DNA of 64,000 bases from Janthinobacterium sp. BJB426 (lineage in GTDB: Bacteria; Pseudomonadota; Gammaproteobacteria; Burkholderiales; Burkholderiaceae_D): NCBI RefSeq assembly GCF_002735705.1, contig NZ_PDZL01000001.1:62001-126000 (forward strand), in the 5' to 3' direction. The position numbers and the translations under genes are program-made. The notes under the pieces are model-generated. The model was given only the letters and a program-made list of their open reading frames with translations. It was not told the DNA's origin and ran no database searches. Position 1 is the stretch's first letter. Each line of letters starts with the position of its first letter. Of this stretch, positions 10,547-19,089 are shown piece by piece.

Positions 10547-11161
10547 ATGAAACTGATCGGTTCCCTCGCCAGCCCGTATGTCCGCAAAGCCCGTATCGTG
10601 CTGGCGGAAAAAAAGCTCGACTATGTCTTCGAGCTGGAAAACGTGTGGGTGCCGGAAACCCGCATCGCCCAGGCCAATCCCCTCGGTAAAGTGCCTTGCC
10701 TGGTGATGGAGGATGGCAGCACGCTGATCGATTCGAAAGTCATCGTCGAATACCTCGACACGCTCACGCCCGTGTGCAAGCTGCTGCCGGCCGGCGGCAA
10801 TGGCCGCGAGCGGGCCGATATCAAGAACTGGGAAGCGCTGGCCGACGGCATCCTCGACGCGGGCGTGCTGGTGCGCCTGGAGCGCACGCAGCGCCCGCCC
10901 GAGCAGCAAAGCGCGGCCTGGATCGCGCGCCAGCTGGACAAAGTCACGCTGGGTCTGGCGGCGCTGGAAGCACGCCTGGGCGAGAGCGCCTATTGCGCCG
11001 GCAAGAACTACACCCTGGCCGACGTGGCCGTGGGCTGCACCCTGGGCTGGCTCAGCTTCCGCTTCCCGGAAATCGACTGGCGCGCTGATCACCCGGCGCT
11101 GGCGCGCCTGTTCGACAAACTGTCCGAGCGGCAGTCGTTCAAGGACACCGTGCCGCAGTGA
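10547..11161 (+). CDS. YibF-like glutathione S-transferase family protein
   Basis: A 204-residue two-domain GST. The thioredoxin-like N-terminus (MKLIGSLASPYVRKARIVL) closely follows the YibF/YliJ pattern, with NPLGKVPCLVMEDG as the glutathione cis-Pro site, and an all-helical C-terminal half. The frame opens at 10403, but the family start is the ATG at 10547; a TATACT hexamer lies just upstream at 10512. The substrate is unknown. The LacI gene begins seven bases after its stop, yet it is probably unrelated to sugar use. Confidence 0.9.
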   Translation: MKLIGSLASPYVRKARIVLAEKKLDYVFELENVWVPETRIAQANPLGKVPCLVMEDGSTLIDSKVIVEYLDTLTPVCKLLPAGGNGRERADIKNWEALADGILDAGVLVRLERTQRPPEQQSAAWIARQLDKVTLGLAALEARLGESAYCAGKNYTLADVAVGCTLGWLSFRFPEIDWRADHPALARLFDKLSERQSFKDTVPQ

Positions 11162-11168
11162 GCGCACG

Positions 11169-12197
11169 ATGACCGGTTCCGATACGAAGGCACAGCAACG
11201 CCTGCAGATGGCCGATATCGCGCGCCTGGCCGGCGTGTCCACGTCCACCGTGTCGCGCGCCCTGAGCGGCAGCTCGCTGGTCAATGAAGAGACGCGCGCG
11301 CGCGTCATCGCGCTGGCCCGTTCGCTCAAGTATTCCATCAATATCGGCGCGCAAAACCTGCGCCTGAAACAGAACCGCACGGTCGGCGTGGTGGTGCCGT
11401 ACGACGCGGCCACGCGCCAGCACCTGTCCGATCCTTTCTTTTTGAGCATGCTGGGCAGCCTGGCCGATGCGCTGACGGAGCAGGGTTTCGACATGCTCAT
11501 CTCGCGCGTGGATGCCGAAACGCTCGATGCGGCCGCCCAGTCCTTCGATAGCGGCCGCGTGATCGGCATCATCCTGATTGGCCAGTGGCGCCACCATGAA
11601 CAACTGAACCAGCTGGCCGCGCGCCAGGTGCCCATTGTCGTGTGGGGCGCGCAATTGCCGCAGCAGCTGTATTGCACCGTCGGCGGCGACAACATCGCCG
11701 GCGGCCGGCTGGCCACGGAACACTTGCTGGCGGCGGGGCGCAGGCGCATCGCCTTCTTTGGCGACGCCAAGCTGCCCGAAGTGGCGCAGCGCCACCAGGG
11801 CTATGCGCAGGCGCTGGCCGCGCAGGGACTGACGCCCGACCCGCAACTGTACGTGGCCGGCTCCTTCCTGCCGCAGGGCGGCGCGACGGATGTGCAGGAA
11901 CTGCTGGACCGCCAGTTGCCGTTCGACGCCATCTTTGCCTGCAGCGACTTGCTGGCCATGAGCGCCATCAGCGCCCTGCGCGCGCGTGGCGTGGCCGTGC
12001 CGGAACAGGTGGCCGTGGTCGGCTACGACGATATCGAACTGGCCGCGTACTTCCACCCACCGCTGACCACCGTGCGCCAGCCGATCCGCGCCGCCGGGCG
12101 GGCGCTGGTGGCTTCGTTGCTGGCGCTGGTCGACGGCGCGCCTGCGCCATCGCAGCAATTGCCAACCGAGCTAATAGTACGCGCCTCGGGCCGCTGA
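11169..12197 (+). CDS. LacI family regulator of the sux-like sugar locus
   Basis: A 342-residue repressor: N-terminal helix-turn-helix (MADIARLAGVSTSTVSRAL, about 14-32), hinge, then a periplasmic-binding-protein-like effector domain with typical VVGYDDIELA and TTVRQP segments. It sits directly before a TonB receptor, GH13_4 enzyme and MFS carrier, the composition of the Xanthomonas suxRABC sucrose locus, so it is probably the SuxR counterpart. Two LacI-type palindromes lie between its stop and the receptor gene. The start ATG at 11169 gives a normal LacI N-terminus; the frame is open upstream but overlaps gst. Confidence 0.92.
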   Translation: MTGSDTKAQQRLQMADIARLAGVSTSTVSRALSGSSLVNEETRARVIALARSLKYSINIGAQNLRLKQNRTVGVVVPYDAATRQHLSDPFFLSMLGSLADALTEQGFDMLISRVDAETLDAAAQSFDSGRVIGIILIGQWRHHEQLNQLAARQVPIVVWGAQLPQQLYCTVGGDNIAGGRLATEHLLAAGRRRIAFFGDAKLPEVAQRHQGYAQALAAQGLTPDPQLYVAGSFLPQGGATDVQELLDRQLPFDAIFACSDLLAMSAISALRARGVAVPEQVAVVGYDDIELAAYFHPPLTTVRQPIRAAGRALVASLLALVDGAPAPSQQLPTELIVRASGR

Positions 12198-12217
12198 AGA
12201 GCGTGTTGCTTCTCTGC

Positions 12218-12231
12218 TGCAACCGATTGCA
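12218..12231. promoter_or_regulatory. LacI-type operator, upstream copy
   Basis: TGCAACCGATTGCA is a near-palindrome with the central CG typical of LacI-family sites. It lies 20 bases after the regulator stop and matches the downstream site at all but one position of the 14-mer. Confidence 0.65.
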
Positions 12232-12373
12232 ATAAATTCCAATTTATCCGTATATTTTCATGCTGCGCCGCAGCATGAAAACCCTCATATTCGCCTCAGA
12301 TCCCGCATATCTGGCTCTGTGACACCCGTAAAATTCTCTTGAAAACAACATAAAATCCATGTTGCAGTGCTCG

Positions 12374-12391
12374 ATTGCAATCGATTGCAAT
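12374..12391. promoter_or_regulatory. LacI-type operator, perfect 18-bp palindrome
   Basis: ATTGCAATCGATTGCAAT is a perfect 18-bp palindrome with a central CG, fitting the LacI-family pattern TGnAAnCGnTTnCA. It stands 118 bases before the receptor start. Its centre is 158 bases from the centre of the upstream copy. Confidence 0.8.
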
Positions 12392-12509
12392 AAATTCTTA
12401 TTCGTTGAATAATGACGTACCGGCTCAGCCAGCGCGCCACGGCATGCGGCGGCCAGGACTCATAACAAGCGGATACCTCGATGTATCGGCATACAACACT
12501 GGAGACAAG

Positions 12510-14804
12510 ATGAAGACACGTACTGCTCAACGCGGCTGCATGGCCGCCGCCGTCGCCCTGGCCCTGCTGCAATGGGGCGCCGCCCAGGCGCAAACGACCG
12601 CCAATACCGCCAGCGCCGCCCCCGCCGATGGCCTGAACCTGGAACGCATTGTCGTCACGGGCACCACCGGCGGCACATCCAAAATGAAGTCGAGCAATTC
12701 CGTCAGCAGCATGGAACTCGACACCATCCTGCACAATGCGCCGACCAGCGCCGCCGAAGTCCTGCGCTCGGTACCGGGCTTGCGGGCCGAATCCTCGGGC
12801 GGCGAAGGCAATGCCAACATCACCGTGCGCGGCTTGCCCATTTCCGCCGGCGGCGCGCGTTATGTGCAGATCCAGGAAGACGGCTTGCCGGTGCTGCAGT
12901 TCGGTGATTTCAACTTCACCACGCCCGACAGCTTCGTCAAGATCGATTCCACGCTCGACCACCTGGAAGTGGTGCGCGGCGGTTCGGCTTCCACCCTGGC
13001 CACCAATTCGCCGGGCGGCATCATCAATTTCATCAGCAAGAATGGCAAGGAGAAGGGCGGCAGCGTGGCCCTCAGCCGTGGCCTGGGGTATGACCAGACG
13101 CGCGTTGATTTTGATTATGGCGCGCCGGTGTCGGAGCGCACGCGCTTCTTCATCGGCGGCTCCTGGCGCACGGGCGAAGGCATCCGCCACAGTGGCGTCA
13201 ACAGCGAAAAGGGGGGCCAGATCCGCGGCAATGTCACGCATGAATTCGACAGCGGCTTCGTGCGCCTGTCGTTCAAGCACCTCGACGACCAGTCGCCCAC
13301 GGCCCTGCCGGTGCCGGTCAGCGTGCGCAATGGCCGCATCACGGAAATCGCCGGCATCGACCCGCGCAAGGCCAGTTTCTATTCGCCGTACTGGGTGCCC
13401 GACATGGTGCTGAACAAGGATAACCAGCGCGTGGCCACCCGCGTCAACGACGGTTTGCACGTCAAGAGCGATACCGTGGGTCTGGAAGCGTCGTTCAAGC
13501 TGGGGCAGGGTTGGAGCGTGAGCGAAAACTTCCGCTACGCCGACAATTCGGGCCGCTTCATCGGCGTGTTCCCATCGAATAACGGCAGCGACGGCAGCTA
13601 CGTGTTTGCCAGCGGCCCGAATCGGGGCCAGCCCTACACGGGCCGCGCGTTTTCCGCCGTGGTGTTCAACACGTCCATCGACGACGCCAGCAATACCCTG
13701 AGCGACACCAAGCTGGCCAAGACGTTTGTGCTCGACAGCGGCAAGCTGACCACCACGGCCGGCTTGTACCTGTCGCAGCAAAAGCTGGGCCTGACCTGGA
13801 ACTTCAATGAATACCTGATGCAGGCCACGGGCGACCAGCCCGCGCTGCTGCAAACGGCCAGCGGCACACCCGGCTACATCGGCCCGGCCTTCGGCGCCTG
13901 CTGCTCGCGCGCCGTCGACATGGAATACCGCACGACCTCGCCCTATCTGAACCTGGCCTGGGAAAGCGGCGCGCTGAACCTCGACGGCGGCCTGCGGCGC
14001 GACCGCCAGCATGCCAGCGGCACGGCCAACCAGGCCACGGGAGCGCAAGCGTATCTGCCGTCGACGGTGCAGCAGGTCGACTACACCCTGGGCCATACCT
14101 CGTACTCGCTGGGCGCGAACTACAAGCTGCAGGCGAATCTGGCCGTGTTTGCCCGCGTCAGCGAAGGCGTGGCCTTCAATGCGGACCGCATCCTGTTCGG
14201 CACGCCGCTCGATGGCAGCGTGCCCGTGGCGATCAACACCGTGCGCCAGCTCGAAGGCGGCGTGAAATGGCGGCGGGGACCCCTGAGCACTTTTGTGACC
14301 GTGTTCCAGGCCAAGACCAAGGAAAGCAATTACGAAGCGACCACGCAGCTGCGCACGGCCAACAGCTATGAAGCGAAGGGCGTGGAACTGGAAGCGGCCT
14401 ACAGCGCCGGCGACTTCCGCATCAATGGCGGATTGACATTCACGGATGCCGAGATCACGGGCACGGCGGCGGCCGACGTGGCGCTGATCGGCAATACGCC
14501 GCGGCGCCAGGCGCGCGTCGTGTACCAGATCGCGCCGACCTATGAGTGGGGGCAGGCCACCCTGGGCGCGAGTCTGGTCGGCACGGGCAAGTCCTGGGGC
14601 GACGATGCGCACACGATCACCTTGCCCGCCTACCAGGTGCTCAATGCCTTCGTCAATTACCAGCTCACGCCGCAGATGCAGGTGGCGCTGACGGCGAACA
14701 ATCTGTTCAACAAGATCGGCTATACGGAAGTCGAGGGCGATGGCCATGCGGCCCGCTCGATCACGGGGCGCGCCGTCAAGGTCAGCCTGAAATACGCATT
14801 TTAA
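12510..14804 (+). CDS. TonB-dependent outer membrane receptor (SuxA-like)
   Basis: A 764-residue outer membrane protein. The signal peptide ends near GAAQAQ, followed by a TonB-box-like LERIVVTGT, a plug domain (VLRSVPGLRAES; NITVRGLP; VEVVRGG-like segment), and a 22-strand barrel ending in KVSLKYAF with a terminal Phe. Located between the LacI regulator and GH13_4 enzyme genes, it probably imports sucrose or a related glucoside across the outer membrane, as SuxA does in Xanthomonas; that substrate is inferred. ATG at 12510 with GGAG nine bases upstream. Confidence 0.92.
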   Translation: MKTRTAQRGCMAAAVALALLQWGAAQAQTTANTASAAPADGLNLERIVVTGTTGGTSKMKSSNSVSSMELDTILHNAPTSAAEVLRSVPGLRAESSGGEGNANITVRGLPISAGGARYVQIQEDGLPVLQFGDFNFTTPDSFVKIDSTLDHLEVVRGGSASTLATNSPGGIINFISKNGKEKGGSVALSRGLGYDQTRVDFDYGAPVSERTRFFIGGSWRTGEGIRHSGVNSEKGGQIRGNVTHEFDSGFVRLSFKHLDDQSPTALPVPVSVRNGRITEIAGIDPRKASFYSPYWVPDMVLNKDNQRVATRVNDGLHVKSDTVGLEASFKLGQGWSVSENFRYADNSGRFIGVFPSNNGSDGSYVFASGPNRGQPYTGRAFSAVVFNTSIDDASNTLSDTKLAKTFVLDSGKLTTTAGLYLSQQKLGLTWNFNEYLMQATGDQPALLQTASGTPGYIGPAFGACCSRAVDMEYRTTSPYLNLAWESGALNLDGGLRRDRQHASGTANQATGAQAYLPSTVQQVDYTLGHTSYSLGANYKLQANLAVFARVSEGVAFNADRILFGTPLDGSVPVAINTVRQLEGGVKWRRGPLSTFVTVFQAKTKESNYEATTQLRTANSYEAKGVELEAAYSAGDFRINGGLTFTDAEITGTAAADVALIGNTPRRQARVVYQIAPTYEWGQATLGASLVGTGKSWGDDAHTITLPAYQVLNAFVNYQLTPQMQVALTANNLFNKIGYTEVEGDGHAARSITGRAVKVSLKYAF

Positions 14805-14818
14805 GCAAGGATAGATTC

Positions 14819-16681
14819 ATGATGTCGATACGCAGCCCCCTGGCGCGCCTGCTGGCGCCGCTCCCCACGCACTTGCGCGACGATGCGGCGCGCCGCTATG
14901 CGCGCCAGGAGGCGGTCTTGCTTGACCGCCTGGGCAGCCTGTATGGCCAGCGGCCGGACTTCCTGCCCTGGCTGGGCGACCTGATGGAAAGCGTGGGGCG
15001 GCTGTATGCGGCACGTGCCCCCGAGCTGCTGCGCCAGGATGCGCAGCGCGCAGCGCAGCCGGACTGGTTTGCCAGCCAGTCCATGCTCGGCTACAGCGCC
15101 TATGTGCAGCGCTTCGGCGGCAACCTGCAGGGCGTGGCGGCGCGCATTGCCCACCTGCGCGAACTGGGCGTGACGTATCTGCACCTGCTGCCGTTCCTGC
15201 GTGCACGCGCCGGTGAAAGCGATGGCGGCTTTGCCGTCGCCAGCTTCGAGGAAGTCGACCCTGCGCTGGGCAGCAATGCCGACTTGCTGGCGTTGACGGC
15301 GCAGCTGCGCGCGGCGGGCATCAGCCTGTGCTCGGACCTCATCCTCAACCATGTGGCCGACGACCATGCGTGGGCGCTGGGCGCCAAGGCGGGCGATCCG
15401 CTGCTGCGCGATTTTTTCCATACCTATCCCGACCGTGTGCAGCCGGACCGCTACGAGCAGACCGTGGGCCAGGTCTTCCCGCAGGCGGCGCCCGGTAATT
15501 TCACCTTCGTGCCGGAGCTCGAGCGCTGGGTCTGGACCACGTTCTATCCCTACCAGTGGGATTTGAACTACGCCAATCCAGCCGTCTTCGCGGCCATGGC
15601 CGGCGCCATGCTGGGACTGGCCAACAAGGGCGTCGAGGTGTTCCGCCTCGATTCGACGGCCTTCCTGTGGAAGCGCGAAGGCACGGACTGCATGAACCAG
15701 CCCGAAGCCCACAGCCTGCTGCAGGCGTTGCGCGCGATTGCCGCCATCGTCGCGCCGGGCGTGCTGCTCAAGGCCGAAGCCATCGTGCCCACGCCCAAGC
15801 TGCCCGCCTACTTTGGCAGCGATGCGGCGCCCGAATGCCATATCGCCTATCACAGCAGCCTGATGGCCGCCGGCTGGGGCGCGCTGGCCGAGGAAAGCAC
15901 AGACTTACTGCAGCAGGTGATCGCCGCCACGCCGCCGCTGCCGCCGGCCGCAAGCTGGCTCAGTTATGTGCGCTGCCACGACGACATCGGCTGGAACGTG
16001 CTGCTCAATGAAGCGGGCACGGACGGGCCGGCGCGCCTGGCGCGCATCGCGCGATTCTTTGCGGGGGCACCGGGCAGCTATGCGCGCGGCGCCGCCTTCC
16101 AGAGCAGCAGCGCCGACAAGGCGCATGGCAGCAACGGCATGGCCGCCTCGCTGGCCGGCCTGCAAAGCGCCACTACGGTGCAGGAGCAGGAATACGCGTT
16201 GCGGCGCCTGCTGCTGCTGCATGGCCTGGCCTTGAGCTTTGGCGCCTTGCCGGTGCTGTACATGGGCGATGAACTGGGCATGACCAACGACGACAGCTAC
16301 ACGCAGCACGCCGACCGGGCCATGGACAGCCGCTGGCTGCAGCGTCCCGCGTTCGACGACAGCCTGCTGGCATGGCGCCACGATGGCGTGAGCGCCAGCG
16401 GCCGGCTGTACCTGGCGCTGCGCCAGCTGGTCGATGCGCGCAGGCGCTTGCCGGCCCTGGCCGCCGCTGCGCCGCGCAGCGTGCTGCCCGCCGACACGCC
16501 GGCCGTGCTGGCGCTGCTGCGCGGCGACGCGTTTCTCAACCTGAGCAACTTCAGCGGCGCCAGCCAGCGTTTCACCTTGCCCGCAGGCGAATGGCGCAAC
16601 AGCCTCGATGGCAGCGTGCTGGCCGGCACGGTGGGCTTGCAGCCATGGCATATGCTGTGGCTGGAAAGGGAACAGTCATGA
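14819..16681 (+). CDS. Amylosucrase / sucrose hydrolase (GH13 subfamily 4)
   Basis: A 620-residue glucosidase/transglucosidase without signal peptide. The four GH13 regions are present: DLILNH (His178), FRLDS (nucleophile Asp278), KAEAIV (acid/base Glu320) and RCHDDIGW (His387, Asp388), in the form seen in Neisseria amylosucrase and Xanthomonas SuxB. The enzyme would split sucrose in the cytoplasm, either building alpha-1,4-glucan or hydrolysing it; the sequence does not decide. It starts 14 bases after the receptor stop with AAGGA before the ATG, and its TGA overlaps the start of the MFS gene by four bases. Confidence 0.93.
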   Translation: MMSIRSPLARLLAPLPTHLRDDAARRYARQEAVLLDRLGSLYGQRPDFLPWLGDLMESVGRLYAARAPELLRQDAQRAAQPDWFASQSMLGYSAYVQRFGGNLQGVAARIAHLRELGVTYLHLLPFLRARAGESDGGFAVASFEEVDPALGSNADLLALTAQLRAAGISLCSDLILNHVADDHAWALGAKAGDPLLRDFFHTYPDRVQPDRYEQTVGQVFPQAAPGNFTFVPELERWVWTTFYPYQWDLNYANPAVFAAMAGAMLGLANKGVEVFRLDSTAFLWKREGTDCMNQPEAHSLLQALRAIAAIVAPGVLLKAEAIVPTPKLPAYFGSDAAPECHIAYHSSLMAAGWGALAEESTDLLQQVIAATPPLPPAASWLSYVRCHDDIGWNVLLNEAGTDGPARLARIARFFAGAPGSYARGAAFQSSSADKAHGSNGMAASLAGLQSATTVQEQEYALRRLLLLHGLALSFGALPVLYMGDELGMTNDDSYTQHADRAMDSRWLQRPAFDDSLLAWRHDGVSASGRLYLALRQLVDARRRLPALAAAAPRSVLPADTPAVLALLRGDAFLNLSNFSGASQRFTLPAGEWRNSLDGSVLAGTVGLQPWHMLWLEREQS

Positions 16682-18009
16682 GCGACGCGACCGCGCACCG
16701 TCCGCATCTGTCGTTCTGGCAGATCGTCAATATGAATGTCGGCTTTTTCGGCATTCAGTTCAGCTTTGGGCTGCAGCAAAGCAGCATGAGCCCCATCTAC
16801 ACATACCTGGGCGCCGACGAAGCGAGCCTGCCGTACCTGTGGCTGGCCGGTCCCATGACGGGGCTGCTCGTGCAACCGCTGATCGGCGCCATGAGCGACC
16901 GCACGGTAACGCGCTGGGGCCGCCGCACGCCGTATTTTCTGATCGGCGCCATCCTGTGCAGCCTGGGCCTGCTGGCCATGCCCTTCAGTCCCACCCTGTG
17001 GATGGCCGCCAGCCTGCTGTGGATACTCGACGCGGCCAACAATGTGACGATGGAACCGTACCGCGCCTTTGTCAGCGACAAGCTCGACAAGAAGCAGCAC
17101 TCGCTGGGTTTTCTCACGCAGAGCGCGTTTACGGGGCTGGGACAAACGCTGGCCTATCTGACGCCATCGCTGCTCGTCATGCTGGGCATGAACAAGGATG
17201 CCGTCAATGGCAGCCATATCCCGCACATCGTCATCGCCGCCTTCCTGATCGGCGCCGTGTTCTCGCTCGCCTCGGTGCTGTGGACCCTGAAGACGACGCC
17301 AGAAAACCCGCTCACGGCGGCCGAGCTGGCGGCGATCCGCAGCCGGCCGCCCGGCTGGCGCCACACGCTGACCGATATCGGCGCGGCCATGCGCGACATG
17401 CCGCCGACGATGAAACAGCTGGCCATCGTCAACCTGTTCCAGTGGTACGCGCTGTTCTGCTACTGGCAGTATATTGCGCTGTCGCTGGCGGCCACCCTGT
17501 TTCACACGACGGACCCCGCGTCGCAAGGCTTTCGCGACGCGGGCCTGCTGAACGGGCAGGTGGGCGCCTTCTACAATTTCGTCGCCTTTGTCGCCGCCTT
17601 TGCGCTGGTGCCGTTCACGCGCCGTTTCGGCCCCAAGCGCATGCACAGCGTGTGCCTGTGCGCGGCAGGTGTCGGCATGCTGAGCATCCCGCTGATCCAC
17701 AGCCCGGCACTGCTGTTGCTGCCCATGCTGGGTATCGGCCTGGCCTGGGCCAGCATCATGGGCAATCCCTACATCATGCTGGCCGGCTGCATCCCGCCCG
17801 AGCGCACGGGTGTCTACATGGGTATTTTTAATATGTTCATCGTCATCCCGATGATCATCCAGATATTTACTCTGCCGCTGTATTACCGCAGCTGGCTGGG
17901 CGGCAATCCGGAGAACGTCATCCGGCTGGCCGGCGCTCTGCTGCTGTGCGCGGCGGTGGCGGTGCTGTTCGTCAAATTGAACGGGCGCCAGGGCGCTGGA
18001 CGGCTCTAA
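16678..18009 (+). CDS. MFS sugar transporter (SuxC-like)
   Basis: A 443-residue inner membrane carrier with about 12 hydrophobic helices. The loop DRTVTRWGRRTPYFLIG is the MFS/sugar-cation-symporter motif between helices 2 and 3. Start overlaps the amylosucrase stop (ATGA), indicating translational coupling. In context it should bring sucrose or a similar disaccharide from periplasm to cytoplasm. A strong terminator follows directly, closing the three-gene operon. Confidence 0.93.
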   Translation: MSDATAHRPHLSFWQIVNMNVGFFGIQFSFGLQQSSMSPIYTYLGADEASLPYLWLAGPMTGLLVQPLIGAMSDRTVTRWGRRTPYFLIGAILCSLGLLAMPFSPTLWMAASLLWILDAANNVTMEPYRAFVSDKLDKKQHSLGFLTQSAFTGLGQTLAYLTPSLLVMLGMNKDAVNGSHIPHIVIAAFLIGAVFSLASVLWTLKTTPENPLTAAELAAIRSRPPGWRHTLTDIGAAMRDMPPTMKQLAIVNLFQWYALFCYWQYIALSLAATLFHTTDPASQGFRDAGLLNGQVGAFYNFVAFVAAFALVPFTRRFGPKRMHSVCLCAAGVGMLSIPLIHSPALLLLPMLGIGLAWASIMGNPYIMLAGCIPPERTGVYMGIFNMFIVIPMIIQIFTLPLYYRSWLGGNPENVIRLAGALLLCAAVAVLFVKLNGRQGAGRL

Positions 18010-18019
18010 GTACAGGCGT

Positions 18020-18047
18020 AAAAAAACCGGCAATTGCCGGTTTTTCT
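18020..18047 (+). terminator. Terminator of the sux-like operon
   Basis: AAAAACCGGCAATTGCCGGTTTTT forms a perfect palindromic stem with T tail TTTTTCTTG, 11 bases past the carrier stop. It can act in both directions. Confidence 0.93.
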
Positions 18048-18067
18048 TGTTCCACCAACGATGTTAC

Positions 18068-18187
18068 GACACCTGACAAAACCGTAGCGAGCGGAAGGAA
18101 GAGGTGGCCGAGAAGCGCAACCGTACTCTAGTACGGTGAGCATCGCAGGCCGCCTATGCCGACGCGCAGTAGGTTTTGGCAGGTGTC
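18068..18187. repeat. 120-bp imperfect palindromic intergenic element
   Basis: The ends form a 16-base inverted repeat with one mismatch (GACACCTGACAAAACC and GGTTTTGGCAGGTGTC). Inside lie GGTGGCC/GGCCGCC arms and a perfect central hairpin ACCGTAC-TCTA-GTACGGT at 18120-18137. It fills the gap between the sux terminator and the bfr stop and carries no reading frame of note. It resembles a REP/MITE-like hairpin element; no second copy is in this window. Confidence 0.65.
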
Positions 18188-18191
18188 CTCA

Positions 18192-18668
18192 TTACTCTTC
18201 GATCGCCATCTGGCTTTGCAGGTAGTTCTGGATGCCGACTTTGGCGATCAGGTCGATCTGCGTTTCCAGCCAGTCGATATGTTCTTCCGTGTCTTCCAGG
18301 ATCATCAGGAACAGGTCGCGCGACACATAATCGCCCGCTTTTTCGCTGATGGCGATGCCTTCCTTGACGGTGGCATGCGCGGCGCGTTCCAGCTTCAAGT
18401 CGCATTCCAGCATTTCCGGCGTGTTCTCGCCGATCAGCAGCTTGTGCAGCGCTTGCAGGTTAGGCAGGCCGTCGAGCATCAGGATGCGGTCGATCAGCTT
18501 GTCGGCGTGTTTCATTTCGCCGATCGATTCTTCGTATTCCTTCTTGCCCAGCTTTTCCAGGCCCCAGTGCTTGTACATGCGCGCATGCAGGAAGTACTGG
18601 TTGATGGCCGACAGTTCGTTGGTGAGCTGTGCGTTGAGCATGCGGATGACTTCTTTATCGCCCTTCAT
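18192..18668 (-). CDS. bfr: Bacterioferritin
   Basis: A 158-residue haem-containing iron-storage protein. Ferroxidase ligands Glu18, Glu51, His54, Glu94 and His130 and haem ligand Met52 all fall at E. coli numbering. Position 127, Glu in E. coli, is Thr here (EDTEEH), with Glu128 and Glu129 next to it. Start at 18668 (AAAGGAAATCCC before ATG) gives the canonical MKGDKEVI; the frame is open further upstream. Its partner bfd lies about 2 kb away on the same strand, not in the same operon. Confidence 0.96.
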   Translation of the reverse strand: MKGDKEVIRMLNAQLTNELSAINQYFLHARMYKHWGLEKLGKKEYEESIGEMKHADKLIDRILMLDGLPNLQALHKLLIGENTPEMLECDLKLERAAHATVKEGIAISEKAGDYVSRDLFLMILEDTEEHIDWLETQIDLIAKVGIQNYLQSQMAIEE

Positions 18669-19089
18669 GGGATTTCCTTTGTTCTGTATTGCGTTCGATG
18701 ATGAAACCGGAGGCTGCTGGCGTTCACTGCCGGGTGGCGCTGGCTGCCTGGTGGCGCGCAGGTTGCCGGTTTCGCTATGCCCGCATGATAGCGCAAAATA
18801 TGGGCGATTTCGGGCGCTAAACGGCATTTTTCCGTCTTTTTAACGTAAATATCGTGCGAATAAAACCCATTCTCAAATGGATTGCCACATTTTTCCGTTT
18901 TTTATTTGTTAAGGAAAATGAAGGCCATTCTCATTCGCGTTCCCGCCGCTATTTGGCCGCCGCTGGCGCGCCTGCATGGTCGCGCTGAAAAGGCGGGAAA
19001 TGTTATTCCGTTCTTGCTTTTGTGTCTTCTTGGCCGCTGCAGGCGATGCGATAATCAGGCAGCGATATTTATTGAAAAAGGATAGCAAG
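18669..19089. other. Divergent promoter region between bfr and the PiuC-like gene
   Basis: A 421-base gap without a gene. Promoters of bfr (leftward) and of the dioxygenase (rightward) must lie here. An AT-rich patch at 18840-18935 contains AATGAAGGCCATTCTCATT, only a weak match to a Fur box. No clear hairpin or small reading frame was found. Confidence 0.4.

Larger units (their letters stand above)
12198..12509. other. Regulatory intergenic region of the sux-like locus
   Basis: A 312-base gap with no gene. It is AT-richer than its flanks and holds two LacI-type operators sharing a 16-base identical core (CGATTGCAATAAATTC at 12224-12239 and 12382-12397). The receptor promoter should lie here; no single -35/-10 pair stands out. 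Confidence 0.7.

Noticed and set aside
12285-14747. Minus reading frame of 820 codons
   Set aside because: Antisense shadow of the TonB-dependent receptor; high GC leaves few stops. No recognisable motif.
16297-18033. Minus reading frame of 578 codons
   Set aside because: Antisense to the MFS carrier and amylosucrase 3' end; low-complexity Gln/His/Arg content typical of shadows.
18908-18936. Possible Fur box before the PiuC-like gene
   Set aside because: AATGAAGGCCATTCTCATT matches only in scattered positions; too weak to list as a site.
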